Assembly: GCA_963662765.2 (NCBI GenBank)
Contig: CAXXUP010000006.1
Coordinates: 310,001-374,000, forward strand
Reading direction: 5' to 3'
Source of the DNA: DATMXT01 sp963662765
GTDB lineage: Bacteria; Bacillota; Clostridia; Oscillospirales; Feifaniaceae
DNA length: 64,000 nt
A program made the position numbers and the translations under genes. Below the pieces are notes generated by a model. The model did no database searches. It saw only the letters and a program-made list of their open reading frames with translations, and was not told where the DNA came from. Shown piece after piece: positions 1 through 8,952 of the stretch. How positions within the stretch are numbered: position 1 is the stretch's first letter; the number at the start of each line of letters is the position of its first letter.

Positions 1-245
1 ACGGGAAGCGTGATGTGTGGATGTGAACTGTATCAAAATAATCATACCATTTTTTTGGATTAAAAAAATCAATTCTTGGAAATTCACCTTGAAATAAAAG
101 TTACTTTCTTCTTTCAAAGCTTTCTAGAGGGAGTTTTTATATGCAGTATTCAATGCCACCGGCATGATTTTTGTATCGGAATGAAAGAAGCGTAAGGACT
201 TATCACACGTCCGTAATAAGGGTTCGTCATAGCGGCATGTTTGAC
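1..245. other. left-edge non-coding stretch
   Basis: AT-rich sequence with no supportable gene. A possible short ORF begins at an ATG near 141 behind a GGGAG stretch but stops after eight codons. I see no promoter, RNA gene or repeat worth naming. Confidence 0.5.
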
Positions 246-297
246 GAACATACAATAGTCCCCGAAGCCAAGTGGCCTCGGGGACTATTGTATGTTC
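246..297. terminator. 24-bp inverted repeat closing the CRISPR/UDG-like transcription unit
   Basis: The left arm at 246-269 and the right arm at 274-297 pair over 24 bp with one mismatch around an AAGT loop. It lies 14 bp beyond the stop of the glycosylase-like gene, where its transcript should end. No T-run follows on either strand, so it is not a textbook intrinsic terminator and could also be an mRNA-stabilising hairpin. Confidence 0.55.
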
Positions 298-310
298 TGT
301 CTAAGAGTAT

Positions 311-808
311 CTAATCTTCTTTACCATTTAGACACTTTTTTAGCAAGGCAGCAAGCTCGCTTATGTACTGTTCCCTGTACTGGTATAAAGGGAACGGCAG
401 TAAACATGAAGTTTGCCCATCAATATAACCGGAGTCTAATACATAAGGATACACAGTTTTTCCGAAATCTCCCTTTTTGACGACAATGACGCATTTGGGC
501 TTCAATTTCTGAAGGGTTTCTCTTAACGCTGGAATGCCCCTCTGGATCAAAGCTATTCTTTCCGCATGGATGAGATGATTCACCGGAACGTCACACACGT
601 CGTAGAGCCAGCAGCCGAACTCCTGAAACAACTTGCAGTCAAAACTTGTACCCATAGTCCGCTGAAAAGCCTCTTTAGTTGCAAAGTAGAGATTTGAGTT
701 TTCATTGAAAAAGAACGTTCCTCCTGCCGGTCGAGATTCGCCAATGAACAGGCAGCGAATTTTCGCCGGTCGGTATTTTTCTCGTGCTTCATCATATGAC
801 AATGGCAA
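311..808 (-). CDS. uracil-DNA-glycosylase-superfamily-like protein
   Basis: A 165-residue protein whose early motif FIGESRPAGGTFFF resembles the GExPP loop of uracil-DNA-glycosylase-like folds. A later hydrophobic strand, KPKCVIVVKKG, fits the core sheet of that fold. I recognise the general family but not a characterised member, so substrate and activity are unknown. The TTG start at 806-808 is chosen because AGGAGGTG lies six bases upstream (814-821). The gene follows the CRISPR array on the same strand, its ribosome binding site being about 11 bp past the last decayed repeat. No terminator or clear promoter separates them, so it is probably carried on the cas-array transcript. A base-excision enzyme there could be chance or an accessory function. 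Confidence 0.5.
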   Translation of the reverse strand: MPLSYDEAREKYRPAKIRCLFIGESRPAGGTFFFNENSNLYFATKEAFQRTMGTSFDCKLFQEFGCWLYDVCDVPVNHLIHAERIALIQRGIPALRETLQKLKPKCVIVVKKGDFGKTVYPYVLDSGYIDGQTSCLLPFPLYQYREQYISELAALLKKCLNGKED

Positions 809-831
809 GGTTGCACCTCCTGTTTTTTCTC

Positions 832-2528
832 AAAAGGTTTTCCAATCTGGATGGATTTTTGTGCTTCCTGTCGGCCTGACCATCATGGCAGTAATGCTAT
901 TTACATTCCATTATGGGTGGATTTGTAGGATCGACGGGTTGGAATACCGCACCATATCCGACTAATTTACATTCCATTGTGGGTGGATTTAAAGGAATAA
1001 TCCAAGGTGGAGGCGGCATTATATCGGCGCTACTTACATTCCATTATGGATGGATTTTAAGGGCTGCATGGCAGTTGACTACGTATCCGGCCTTATGGTT
1101 TTAACATTCCAATATGGAACGATTTAAAGGTTCAGCAGCGTTAAAACGTCCTGCTGTATATGCCATTCATTTACATTCCACTATGGGTGGATTAATTAGA
1201 CATATAAATTAAACATTGGAGAAACTACATGGCTATTTACATTCCAGTATGGGTAGATTTTTGGGAAAGGCCTCGAGGGGAAGAGGTCACGGGGAGGGGG
1301 AATTTACATTCCATTGTGGGTGGATTTAAAGGCTATGGCGCTCGTGATGATGTGGGTGTTGTAATGTCATTTACATTCCATTTTGGGTGGATTTAAAGGG
1401 GAGCTGCGCGGCGCAGGCCATGCCATATTCCGGCGATTTACATTCCAATATAGGGTGGATTTATAAGATGAGTACCGTAATTCGCTCTTTAATGATAAAG
1501 GTATTTACATTCCATTATGGGTGGATTTATAACTCTGTTGCATTACCAGGGCCAGGAGTACGATGTGATTTTTACATTCCATTATGGGTGGATTTATAAC
1601 CCAAAGGCCATTACGGGTGCGAGAATGGCGGCGGTCAATTTATATTCCATTATGGGTAGATTAACGGTGAGGAGAGCCTCACATATACATGGGCGGAGAG
1701 ACATTTACATTCCACTATGGGTGGATTCAAAGGCTGTACAATTGCGGCGTAAAGGTGCGGCCAGATTTATTTACATTCCATTAAGGGTGGATTTATAACA
1801 TGATACCCAGCGCGACGGCCAGCTACGAATTTAAATTTACATTCCATTATGGATAGATTTTAAGGGATGTTTAATATCTTATCTCCTGCAACATCTATCT
1901 GATTTACATTCCATAAAGGGTGGATTTAAAGGTTGCCTTGTCCCGCTCGTCTCTCGCCCGGCAAAGGTATTTACATTCCATTATGGGTGGATTATAAGGC
2001 ACGACCGCAGGCATCATTAAAAAGCTGTATAACATATTTACATTCCATTATGGGTGGATTTAAAGGGGATAATCGAGACGGCAACCAACACACTGACCGC
2101 AATTTACATTCCATTATGGGTGGATTTATTAGGGCTATGATTAGGCCAAATGACCGGGTATTTATCGCATTTACATTCCATTTTGGGTGGATTAAGAGGC
2201 TCGCACCGAATACATATATCAATTACATCCACTAAATTACATTCCATTATGGGTGAATTTATAAGCTGTGACCAAATCTTCTACGATGCGGTTGATGCGC
2301 TATTTACATTCCATTATGGGTGAATTTATAGGGTTGTGGTCTTCCAGATATACGCTTTGCCCCATGTATTTACATTCCAGTGTGGACTGATTTTTTATCG
2401 TCAAACGGAACAAAGTAATACTGGCCAAGCTGATTTATATTCCATTATGGGTTGATTTATTAGGCAGTAAAGGGCGAGGTGATCGACGTCTTTTACGAGT
2501 TTACATTCCATTTTGGGTGGATATCAGT
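832..2528 (-). CRISPR. type I-B CRISPR array, 25 recognisable repeats plus one decayed repeat
   Basis: Thirty-base repeats start at about 899, 965, 1032, 1099, 1169, 1235, 1302, 1369, 1436, 1503, 1570, 1638, 1703, 1769, 1835, 1902, 1969, 2036, 2102, 2169, 2235, 2302, 2368, 2433 and 2499, mostly 66-67 bp apart, leaving unique spacers of about 36 bp. A heavily mutated repeat at 832-861 keeps the same spacing. Every copy keeps TTCCA, and the ATTTACATTCCA half is the best conserved. Only the copy at 2036 matches the consensus throughout. Read on the minus strand the repeat ends GGAATGTAAAT, like known I-B repeats, so crRNA is expected from the minus strand, continuing from cas3. Only 18 bp separate cas3 from the first repeat, so there is no room for a leader there. 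Confidence 0.96.
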
Positions 2529-2546
2529 TCAACTCTCCGGTGTTGT

Positions 2547-4778
2547 CTACATTTCGCTTCCGTCCGGAGTTAAAATAAGGCCAAGGCCCCTGCCGGTACG
2601 CTCATCATAGTCGTATTTCGCTGATGTTCTGTACACAAGGGGATAGGCGGTCGACCTGTTGGCAATAAATACAGGGGCGCTCATATCCGGTTTTGCCTTT
2701 CCTGAGCGCATAGGGTTGATTGTGACGGTGTGGTCGAGAAATTCCTGCCGTGCTTCGGTACGGATTTTTCTGTCAGAGGAATTCATGGCCTCAGTGAGCG
2801 CCCCCAGCTCGCCGGTGCTCAACATACGGTTATAGTCAGCATCGTCGATGACGCTGACACTTGAAATATCCCTAAATTTGCGTTTTGCCTCCTCGGCCGA
2901 AAATATTTGCGGAGGAATTGCGGTCATCCGATTAACGGTATCGCTGAAATCTCTGTAGTACTTGGTGGATTTTAGTTCGGCGGTATCGTATACCGAGCAG
3001 ACATATGCATTCTTCTCCCCTTCGGTGAATATGCGACCGCAGAACGGCTGCAGCCGTTCAACGCTTCGCGCATAGATCTCGGCGTCGTATACGGTTCCGG
3101 CTCCGCTGCCGGTGTCGGATATGAAAACATTTGGGGAAGCCTCTGTGTACTCGCGTTTGCGGCGGCATCGGCCGAGCCGCTGCAAAAGGCTGTCTGCGGG
3201 GCACATTTCAGTGAACAGATAGTCAAAGTCGATGTCAAGGCTGGCCTCAACGATCTGAGTGGTGACCCAGATTCCAGCAATGCAATTCTCGGAAAAATAC
3301 ATAATGTCGTTCTCCAACCTGCGCCTGTGACACTGCTTAAAGTGCGCGTGCAGGAGGCGCACGTCGTATCCATCCTTCAACGCCTGATATACTTGGCAGG
3401 CACGCTTTACCGTGTTGCAGATGACCAGCACTTTAGAGGTTAGGCCCGCCTGTGCAATCTGTTCAAAATCAAAGTCGGATTTTGAATAGTGCAATACATG
3501 CCTGGAGAGGGGGCTGAAAAACGGGGCCGGTTTTTCATAGGGAATACCCCGGCGCTTCATAGCATCCTCCAAAAACGGCGGCATTGTGGCGGTGATGATG
3601 GCAAACTTCCCTCCGAGTGCTGTGATCATCTCAAGCCCAACGATCAGCTTGGCGGCGATGTCCGGCGAGTATGCCTGAATCTCGTCTATGACGACACAGG
3701 AATACTTGAGTACGGACGGGATGATCTCACAGCCCAAATAACGATAGACAAAAGTGAAAAGCTGATCCACGGTGCAGACGGTGACGGGGTAGGAGAACAG
3801 CCGCGTCTTATCGTATTTCTCCAACGGATTATCGGTTTCATCCTCGCTCTTAAGCAAGATACTGAGCGCGTCGGAGTGCAGCAACGCGCAATTTTTGAAG
3901 CCGTATTCACTTGGCCCTGTTCCGTGAAAGCGTTTGTAAATCGCGTTGATGGATACCTTAAGCGGCAGGGTATAGAACAGCTTTTTGCCTGCGGCCCATA
4001 GGCAGGCGGCCTCCGTTTTACCGACACCGGTGGAGGCCACAACAACCAGGTTTTTTTCACGGTTTGCCTTCATGTATTCCTGGGCCGGACGCAGGGGAAA
4101 CCTGGCTTTTAGCTTGCGCTCAACAAATTCTCCGAAGCTCAGGCCGTCCTGAAGCCTTGACGCCTCCAGGAAAGTTTCGCCCGCACTGGCGGCATAATCA
4201 AGCCGGTTCAAGGTGCCCTTGACCACGGCGTACAGCAGCCACTGCTGCATTTTGGGCGGGTTTTCGGGTGACTGAATTAATGTAAGATACGCCGTGTTGA
4301 GGCTATACCGATCACCGAGCCGGGGCCTCAGATCGGCCTCAAGAATCTGCTTGATTTCACTGTTTGCGACTGCCGGCCTGACATGGTGATAGTATATGGA
4401 ATTGACAAGCGCCCAAAGCCCTTCGTTTCCAAGTGTTTTGCGCAACTCCATCAAAGGAAGGAATGCGGGGCTCAGGTACCCGTGAGGGATACTGTCAAAG
4501 TTCTTGTAGAGCGTATCGAGCGCCTGAATACGGTTAAAGGGCAGGCAGGCCTTTTCGGATACATTGCGCTGGAAAAGATATATGGTCTTGCCGTAGTCGT
4601 GATATTCAGCTGCAAGCTTGCTCAGTACAGCTTCGCTTTCGCTAAGCGCCTCAGGATATAGCCGTAAGAGTCCGTCGAGCAAATGCAAGAGATTATCGGT
4701 ATGCTGGCGTATACTTTCAGGAGGATTCGACTTAGCAATATACATATTCATTGGCAGGTGTGGGACGGCCAGGGGCAA
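2547..4778 (-). CDS. cas3: Cas3 nuclease-helicase (type I-B)
   Basis: Degrades DNA marked by the Cascade complex. The 743-residue protein has an N-terminal HD nuclease (YHDYGK near residue 56, a later YYHH) and a superfamily 2 helicase. The helicase shows STGVGKTEA (Walker A), VVIDEIQ (Walker B), ITATMPP (motif III) and QRLGRCRR (motif VI). Length is usual for fused HD-helicase Cas3. The TTG start follows AAAGGAGG closely; an ATG ten codons in (4751) lacks a good ribosome binding site, so the exact start is uncertain. It is the last cas gene, 11 bp after cas5, and its stop lies 18 bp before the first CRISPR repeat. All catalytic motifs are intact, arguing that interference is functional. Confidence 0.95.
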   Translation of the reverse strand: MPLAVPHLPMNMYIAKSNPPESIRQHTDNLLHLLDGLLRLYPEALSESEAVLSKLAAEYHDYGKTIYLFQRNVSEKACLPFNRIQALDTLYKNFDSIPHGYLSPAFLPLMELRKTLGNEGLWALVNSIYYHHVRPAVANSEIKQILEADLRPRLGDRYSLNTAYLTLIQSPENPPKMQQWLLYAVVKGTLNRLDYAASAGETFLEASRLQDGLSFGEFVERKLKARFPLRPAQEYMKANREKNLVVVASTGVGKTEAACLWAAGKKLFYTLPLKVSINAIYKRFHGTGPSEYGFKNCALLHSDALSILLKSEDETDNPLEKYDKTRLFSYPVTVCTVDQLFTFVYRYLGCEIIPSVLKYSCVVIDEIQAYSPDIAAKLIVGLEMITALGGKFAIITATMPPFLEDAMKRRGIPYEKPAPFFSPLSRHVLHYSKSDFDFEQIAQAGLTSKVLVICNTVKRACQVYQALKDGYDVRLLHAHFKQCHRRRLENDIMYFSENCIAGIWVTTQIVEASLDIDFDYLFTEMCPADSLLQRLGRCRRKREYTEASPNVFISDTGSGAGTVYDAEIYARSVERLQPFCGRIFTEGEKNAYVCSVYDTAELKSTKYYRDFSDTVNRMTAIPPQIFSAEEAKRKFRDISSVSVIDDADYNRMLSTGELGALTEAMNSSDRKIRTEARQEFLDHTVTINPMRSGKAKPDMSAPVFIANRSTAYPLVYRTSAKYDYDERTGRGLGLILTPDGSEM

Positions 4779-4789
4779 CCCCCTCCTTT

Positions 4790-5536
4790 CTACGCGGGGT
4801 AGACTGCTTCTTCTTTGTTATTGTCATACAGGATGTCCTCACCGCCGATAAGCTCCGCGCCAGCGCATATGTGTTTTGCCGTAATGATTTCTTTCCAGAC
4901 GCGGATGCACTTTTTGCCGGGGGCGGGAAGCCTGTTTTTGCCGTTGTCATACTCAAAGACTTTCCCAAGCCGGTAAATGGTGCCGGTGATGTTCCGGCTG
5001 AAAAATGAATCGATACTACTCAAGGGCACATAAGCGTCGTGTTTTGCGGTAAAGCTTTCCGGCCCGGTGCCAAGATCGACCTCGGCTACGTCCTCAATTT
5101 GCAACAGGTCCTCAAAACGACCGAGGGAGGGGAAAACAGGAGGATACGACAGCGCATGGCATATCTCGCTTACAAGCGTTTCGTCGTCAGGAATGATATG
5201 CAGCAAAAGCTCAACATCCGTTAAAAGCTCATAGCTCCTTGGCATACGCGCAACGCCGGCCTGTTTCCCACCACCGCACTCCACTGTAAGCTGAGCACGG
5301 TCAAGCGGAATTGAACCGAAGGCATAGTTAGTGGCGTAGTCGTTGACCGTGGAGGCGGAGCAACCTTGTATCGACACTCGCATCGGGTGATATTCCGACC
5401 ACCCGCACATGTTATGCACAAGTCCGATGACGGAAGAGTAGGGGGGCAGCGGATAACTCTCTTTGATGAGAAAGCTGGCGGGCTTGCGGTAGTTTGGCAT
5501 CTGCTGGCGGGCAAACACCCTGACTGCCCTAAGCAT
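4790..5536 (-). CDS. cas5: Cas5, type I-B (Cas5t-like) Cascade subunit
   Basis: Binds the 5' handle of the crRNA within Cascade. The 248-residue protein carries the family's N-terminal signature, with a KPASFLIKESYPLPPYSS segment and a following VIGLVHNM helix, typical of Cas5 of the Cst/Tneap kind. The ATG at 5534-5536 overlaps the end of cas7 by 8 bp, so the two are translationally coupled. Nothing looks broken. Subtype assignment rests on resemblance to Cas5t and on the neighbouring Cst-type cas8 and cas7. Confidence 0.9.
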   Translation of the reverse strand: MLRAVRVFARQQMPNYRKPASFLIKESYPLPPYSSVIGLVHNMCGWSEYHPMRVSIQGCSASTVNDYATNYAFGSIPLDRAQLTVECGGGKQAGVARMPRSYELLTDVELLLHIIPDDETLVSEICHALSYPPVFPSLGRFEDLLQIEDVAEVDLGTGPESFTAKHDAYVPLSSIDSFFSRNITGTIYRLGKVFEYDNGKNRLPAPGKKCIRVWKEIITAKHICAGAELIGGEDILYDNNKEEAVYPA

Positions 5537-6410
5537 AATATTCCCTTACCATTTCCTTAAGCCTGGCAAAAACGGTATCTACTGTATCAGTGTTCAGCGC
5601 TGTTTCGATGTCTTTTGAATTGCTAAAGCAGCCGGAAAGCTGACCGACAAATGTGTGCTGCATTGTGTCCTCGCATGAGTTGACGACCTGCCTGAGAAGC
5701 TCGTAGTCCAAGGCGCCCTTAACAAGTCGGCAGCGGCCTTCAAAATACGGAGATTTCCGATCGTACACACCGCCGATGACAAAAACGGGTGCAAGGTTTT
5801 CCCGGCGGCCCTTGATGTCCCGGTAGAGGAACTGTATTGTATCGAGCAGTGAACAGACACGTTTCGCTTTTTCGGTGGCGGGGATGGAGATGCCTGAGTC
5901 CTCACCGATACGGTCGAGATCGATCGCCACTGTATAGCTGTACATTGAGTGGTGGATTTCGCTCTGTGCAATATTGTTTTGAATGGCCTTGCCGCTTTCG
6001 TCACCGCGTTTTGCGAGACCCATATTTGTTAGAAAATCCAGGTCGGAATTGTAGGGCTCTAAGGAGATGGCGTTACTCAGCCGCACTACGGCTGAACGAG
6101 ATTCGGTTCTGCCAGAGTCATCATCAGTCTTGCTGGAGGTTTTCATGTAGCCAAAGAGGTCAATTTCCGGGTATTTGTCGATTTTGGCGGCGGGAGTAAA
6201 TTGAACGACGCCTTTTTCGCCGGAAACTGGGGTATTGTCCGCGCCCATCTGCTGTACGATGCAGTAACGCATGGCCTGACGTGATATGTAAGTGTACATG
6301 TTGCCGTCGCTGCGGCTCATTTTTTTGAGCACTGTGATGTTTCCAATGCCTTCGCCGTAATTGCCGCTTTCAGCCTCGAAGATCATCGTTATAGTAAGTC
6401 CCTTTTTCAT
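5529..6410 (-). CDS. cas7: Cas7/Cst2/DevR backbone subunit of Cascade
   Basis: Polymerises along the crRNA spacer to form the Cascade backbone. The 293-residue sequence opens with GLTITMIFEAESGNYGEGIG and then ISRQAMRY, hallmarks of the Cst2/DevR Cas7 family. Its start follows AAGGAGGAGG, which lies within the last codons of cas8b; the ATGA overlap of 4 bp couples the genes. The length is normal and no damage is visible. Confidence 0.92.
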   Translation of the reverse strand: MKKGLTITMIFEAESGNYGEGIGNITVLKKMSRSDGNMYTYISRQAMRYCIVQQMGADNTPVSGEKGVVQFTPAAKIDKYPEIDLFGYMKTSSKTDDDSGRTESRSAVVRLSNAISLEPYNSDLDFLTNMGLAKRGDESGKAIQNNIAQSEIHHSMYSYTVAIDLDRIGEDSGISIPATEKAKRVCSLLDTIQFLYRDIKGRRENLAPVFVIGGVYDRKSPYFEGRCRLVKGALDYELLRQVVNSCEDTMQHTFVGQLSGCFSNSKDIETALNTDTVDTVFARLKEMVREYYA

Positions 6411-8092
6411 TGTGCACCCTCCTCCTTTTTATATCCGGCAGACTTGAGCCCGAGCAGATAGGCAAAGCCAATTTGCTTGAAGTCCTCGTCCCCATTAAAG
6501 CAGCTGAAAAATATGTCCGGTACCGGAAGGTTTTGCCCAGCATAGGTGCGCAGCGCCAGCTCCATAAACTTATCCCGGTTGCCGAGCGACACGGCGCTCA
6601 GCATCTGATACACAAGGCCGCGGAGCTTGTTGTCCTTGTCCGCTTCGGTAACCCCTTCGGTAAGTTTTGCCCGTAGTGCTTCACCCTGCTTTTTTGCCGC
6701 GTATGCACGCTTAACATTGTTTTCCATGCGCTCTCCTCCTTTTTGCGCGATTTGGATGAGCAGAATACTAAAAATATATTCTGTTTGCGGACGGTCACCG
6801 TCCAGAGACAAATGCAAGAGCTTGGACATAAGGGGGAACTGGTTTCGATGGCCGACGACGTTTTCCGCTGTCTCCTGATAAACGTTTATATATTCTTTGC
6901 CATTCTTAACAAATCGTTTTCTTAATCCCTCAAATAACTTTAAACATTGATTAAAAACAGTGACTGATCGTTTGCTTATCGTATTGAGTCTATATTTAAC
7001 GATTTCCTTGTTGTTTATATTTCTCTTTTCGCGTAGGACCACCTGTATGTTGCTGATTCTATGCGAGAGGTGCCGGATTTTCTCGGATGTAAGGGTGTTG
7101 AAGAGCGTATACCATGGGCTGACGCTTTCATCGTGCGCCTCATTAATAACATTGGCAAACCCCCAAAGCGTCTCCACGTCACTGTTATTGTTGATGAACA
7201 CGCCGTCGCTTCCGATAAACGTAAAGCCGAGTGGCGCCATGGAGCAGATAAAGGCACACAGCGGACAGAGGTAGGCGTCTGGGCTACAGTTCCAGTAGTA
7301 GGACTTCTTTTTGCCGAGATCGTCCGCCGTGTCCACAAACAGTGTGATCGGAGCACAGTACTTCCGATCAGCTGCACTGCCGCAGCTAATGCAGCTCATG
7401 ATGCTCTTAGACGGCTTTTCCGTCACAGACTTTCTTAAAGGGTGGAGAAATTTCTCATTGTATGCCGCGGCGGGGTCGATTTCTCGCTGAGACAGGAATG
7501 CGGCACCATTCCCCTTGTTATCCGCATAAAACATGTTAATCACAGAGTATAGCAGATCTTTAAAACAAAGGATTTTCCACACCTTTTCCTGCCGCAGCAT
7601 GGACCAAAGCTCGTCATATAGTATTTTCTTCCGAGAGTAATCAGACTCACTTTTTAGCGCAAGAGCCATGCTCTCTGTGGGAGAGTTAATGCCCGAGCAT
7701 GTGGAGAGTATCACATAACCGGATTTAAAACTGGACTTGAGCAGCATTTCAGAAAATTCTTTATACAGTTCATCCACACTCTTTTTCCACTGCTTGTCTT
7801 CTGGCTTGGGGGCTGCATACAAAGCATCCAGAATAGCCTTTTTTGCTGTAACCCGCTCCAATTTTGTGGAAGAACCAAGATAGTGGACCATGGCTCCCAC
7901 AAACAGCTCCCCGATGTCCCGATTCAGAAGAAAGTCATTGCTTATGAAAATGCGCTGGCCGTTAATAATATAGTCTTCTCCCTTGTGGCAGCCACCACAG
8001 TATTCATCGGCATAGTCGAATACCCTAAGAAGGCCCACAACACCGGCATTTAGCAAGAAATCGCCCAATATGACTTCGGAATAACCCTCCAT
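6407..8092 (-). CDS. cas8b: Cas8b/Cst1-like large subunit of Cascade
   Basis: The large subunit recognises the PAM and recruits Cas3. The 561-residue protein sits in the large-subunit slot between cas6 and cas7. It has two CxxC pairs near residues 235-280 (SCISCGS and YLCPLCAF), the zinc-binding arrangement seen in Cst1/Cas8b proteins. Overall similarity is weaker than for Cas3 or Cas7, as usual for this fast-evolving subunit, so the assignment rests partly on position. The ATG at 8090-8092 lies just after the cas6 stop. Confidence 0.85.
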   Translation of the reverse strand: MEGYSEVILGDFLLNAGVVGLLRVFDYADEYCGGCHKGEDYIINGQRIFISNDFLLNRDIGELFVGAMVHYLGSSTKLERVTAKKAILDALYAAPKPEDKQWKKSVDELYKEFSEMLLKSSFKSGYVILSTCSGINSPTESMALALKSESDYSRKKILYDELWSMLRQEKVWKILCFKDLLYSVINMFYADNKGNGAAFLSQREIDPAAAYNEKFLHPLRKSVTEKPSKSIMSCISCGSAADRKYCAPITLFVDTADDLGKKKSYYWNCSPDAYLCPLCAFICSMAPLGFTFIGSDGVFINNNSDVETLWGFANVINEAHDESVSPWYTLFNTLTSEKIRHLSHRISNIQVVLREKRNINNKEIVKYRLNTISKRSVTVFNQCLKLFEGLRKRFVKNGKEYINVYQETAENVVGHRNQFPLMSKLLHLSLDGDRPQTEYIFSILLIQIAQKGGERMENNVKRAYAAKKQGEALRAKLTEGVTEADKDNKLRGLVYQMLSAVSLGNRDKFMELALRTYAGQNLPVPDIFFSCFNGDEDFKQIGFAYLLGLKSAGYKKEEGAQ

Positions 8093-8096
8093 ATGC

Positions 8097-8795
8097 TCAG
8101 CCCCCTGTTACGGCAAACATGCCAAAGCCCATGTTACGCCTTGAGCCAAGACCGTTCTTTGCCAGTGTGTTTAGTACTTCTGGGTCCGCGGAAATTCGAT
8201 AAGTTCCAAGCGAGCATCGGATCTTAACACCATAGCAGCGCACGACCGTCTTTTTCGGCGCGATGGGCTCAATAAGTACCTTAACCGATCTGCCAAGCTG
8301 CCTTGAAATGACGGTGTCAAGACAGTCTGAGAATTCCGGATCGTCGAACACATAGTATCTGTCGTCCTCATCGGGTGCATGCTTTCTCACTACTAACGGG
8401 CTTAAGAACTTGATGATGACGGTATTACGGTCCAGTTTTTTCTGTGGCAGGATGCGTACACTTCGAATAGACATCGATCCCCCGTCATTTAGTGGATGGG
8501 AATATCCAATGCTTTTGCAAAATGCATTGTAGAAAAGCAAGGATAGATATTCATCTCCGGAGGAAATGGTTAGCAAGATATTTTCGCTCGCGAATGAAAG
8601 TGTTTCTTCTGAAAAAATAGGGTTCATGAATTTGATGGCAAAAGTGAAATCCTTGCTCGTCGCGGTGGAATACATGCGGGTGCAATCTTCAGGATAATGC
8701 CGACTGAGCACCGCCTTAATTAAGCTGAGCATAGTCGGCCTGTAATCTGCTGGTAGTACTTTTTTGGGGATACACAGGGTAACATTTACGGTCAC
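8097..8795 (-). CDS. cas6: Cas6 crRNA-processing endoribonuclease
   Basis: Cuts the repeat RNA to release crRNAs. The 232-residue protein ends in the glycine-rich loop GLGSRRNMGFGMF, diagnostic of Cas6. I place the start at the GTG of 8793-8795, which has AGGAGG seven bases upstream; a GTG two codons earlier is too close to that site. It is the promoter-proximal gene of the operon. Because the array appears to lie on the same mRNA, Cas6 would also cut its own operon transcript downstream of cas3. No cas1, cas2 or cas4 lies before or after it. Confidence 0.92.
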   Translation of the reverse strand: MTVNVTLCIPKKVLPADYRPTMLSLIKAVLSRHYPEDCTRMYSTATSKDFTFAIKFMNPIFSEETLSFASENILLTISSGDEYLSLLFYNAFCKSIGYSHPLNDGGSMSIRSVRILPQKKLDRNTVIIKFLSPLVVRKHAPDEDDRYYVFDDPEFSDCLDTVISRQLGRSVKVLIEPIAPKKTVVRCYGVKIRCSLGTYRISADPEVLNTLAKNGLGSRRNMGFGMFAVTGG

Positions 8796-8845
8796 TAACA
8801 CACCTCCTACACGCAGAATGGGAACAAAAATATCCAGATATTAGC

Positions 8846-8874
8846 ATAATATCCTCGCGTTCGAACAAAGTCAA
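8846..8874 (-). promoter_or_regulatory. promoter of the cas operon
   Basis: On the minus strand TTGACT (8869-8874), a 17-bp spacer and TATTAT (8846-8851) make a near-consensus sigma-A promoter about 50 bp upstream of cas6. It is the only strong minus-strand promoter I see before the array, so it probably drives both cas genes and crRNA. Confidence 0.75.
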
Positions 8875-8952
8875 CAAAATACACATTTATATTTGGGGTA
8901 AGAGCATATTTATTGACTATGTTGATGAATGGTGAGTGGAATTTACTGATAA

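Noticed and set aside
1387..2235. Plus-strand open frames through the CRISPR array with repeated FHYGWI or YIPLW peptides
   Set aside because: They are translations of the CRISPR repeats; no ribosome binding sites and no protein family.
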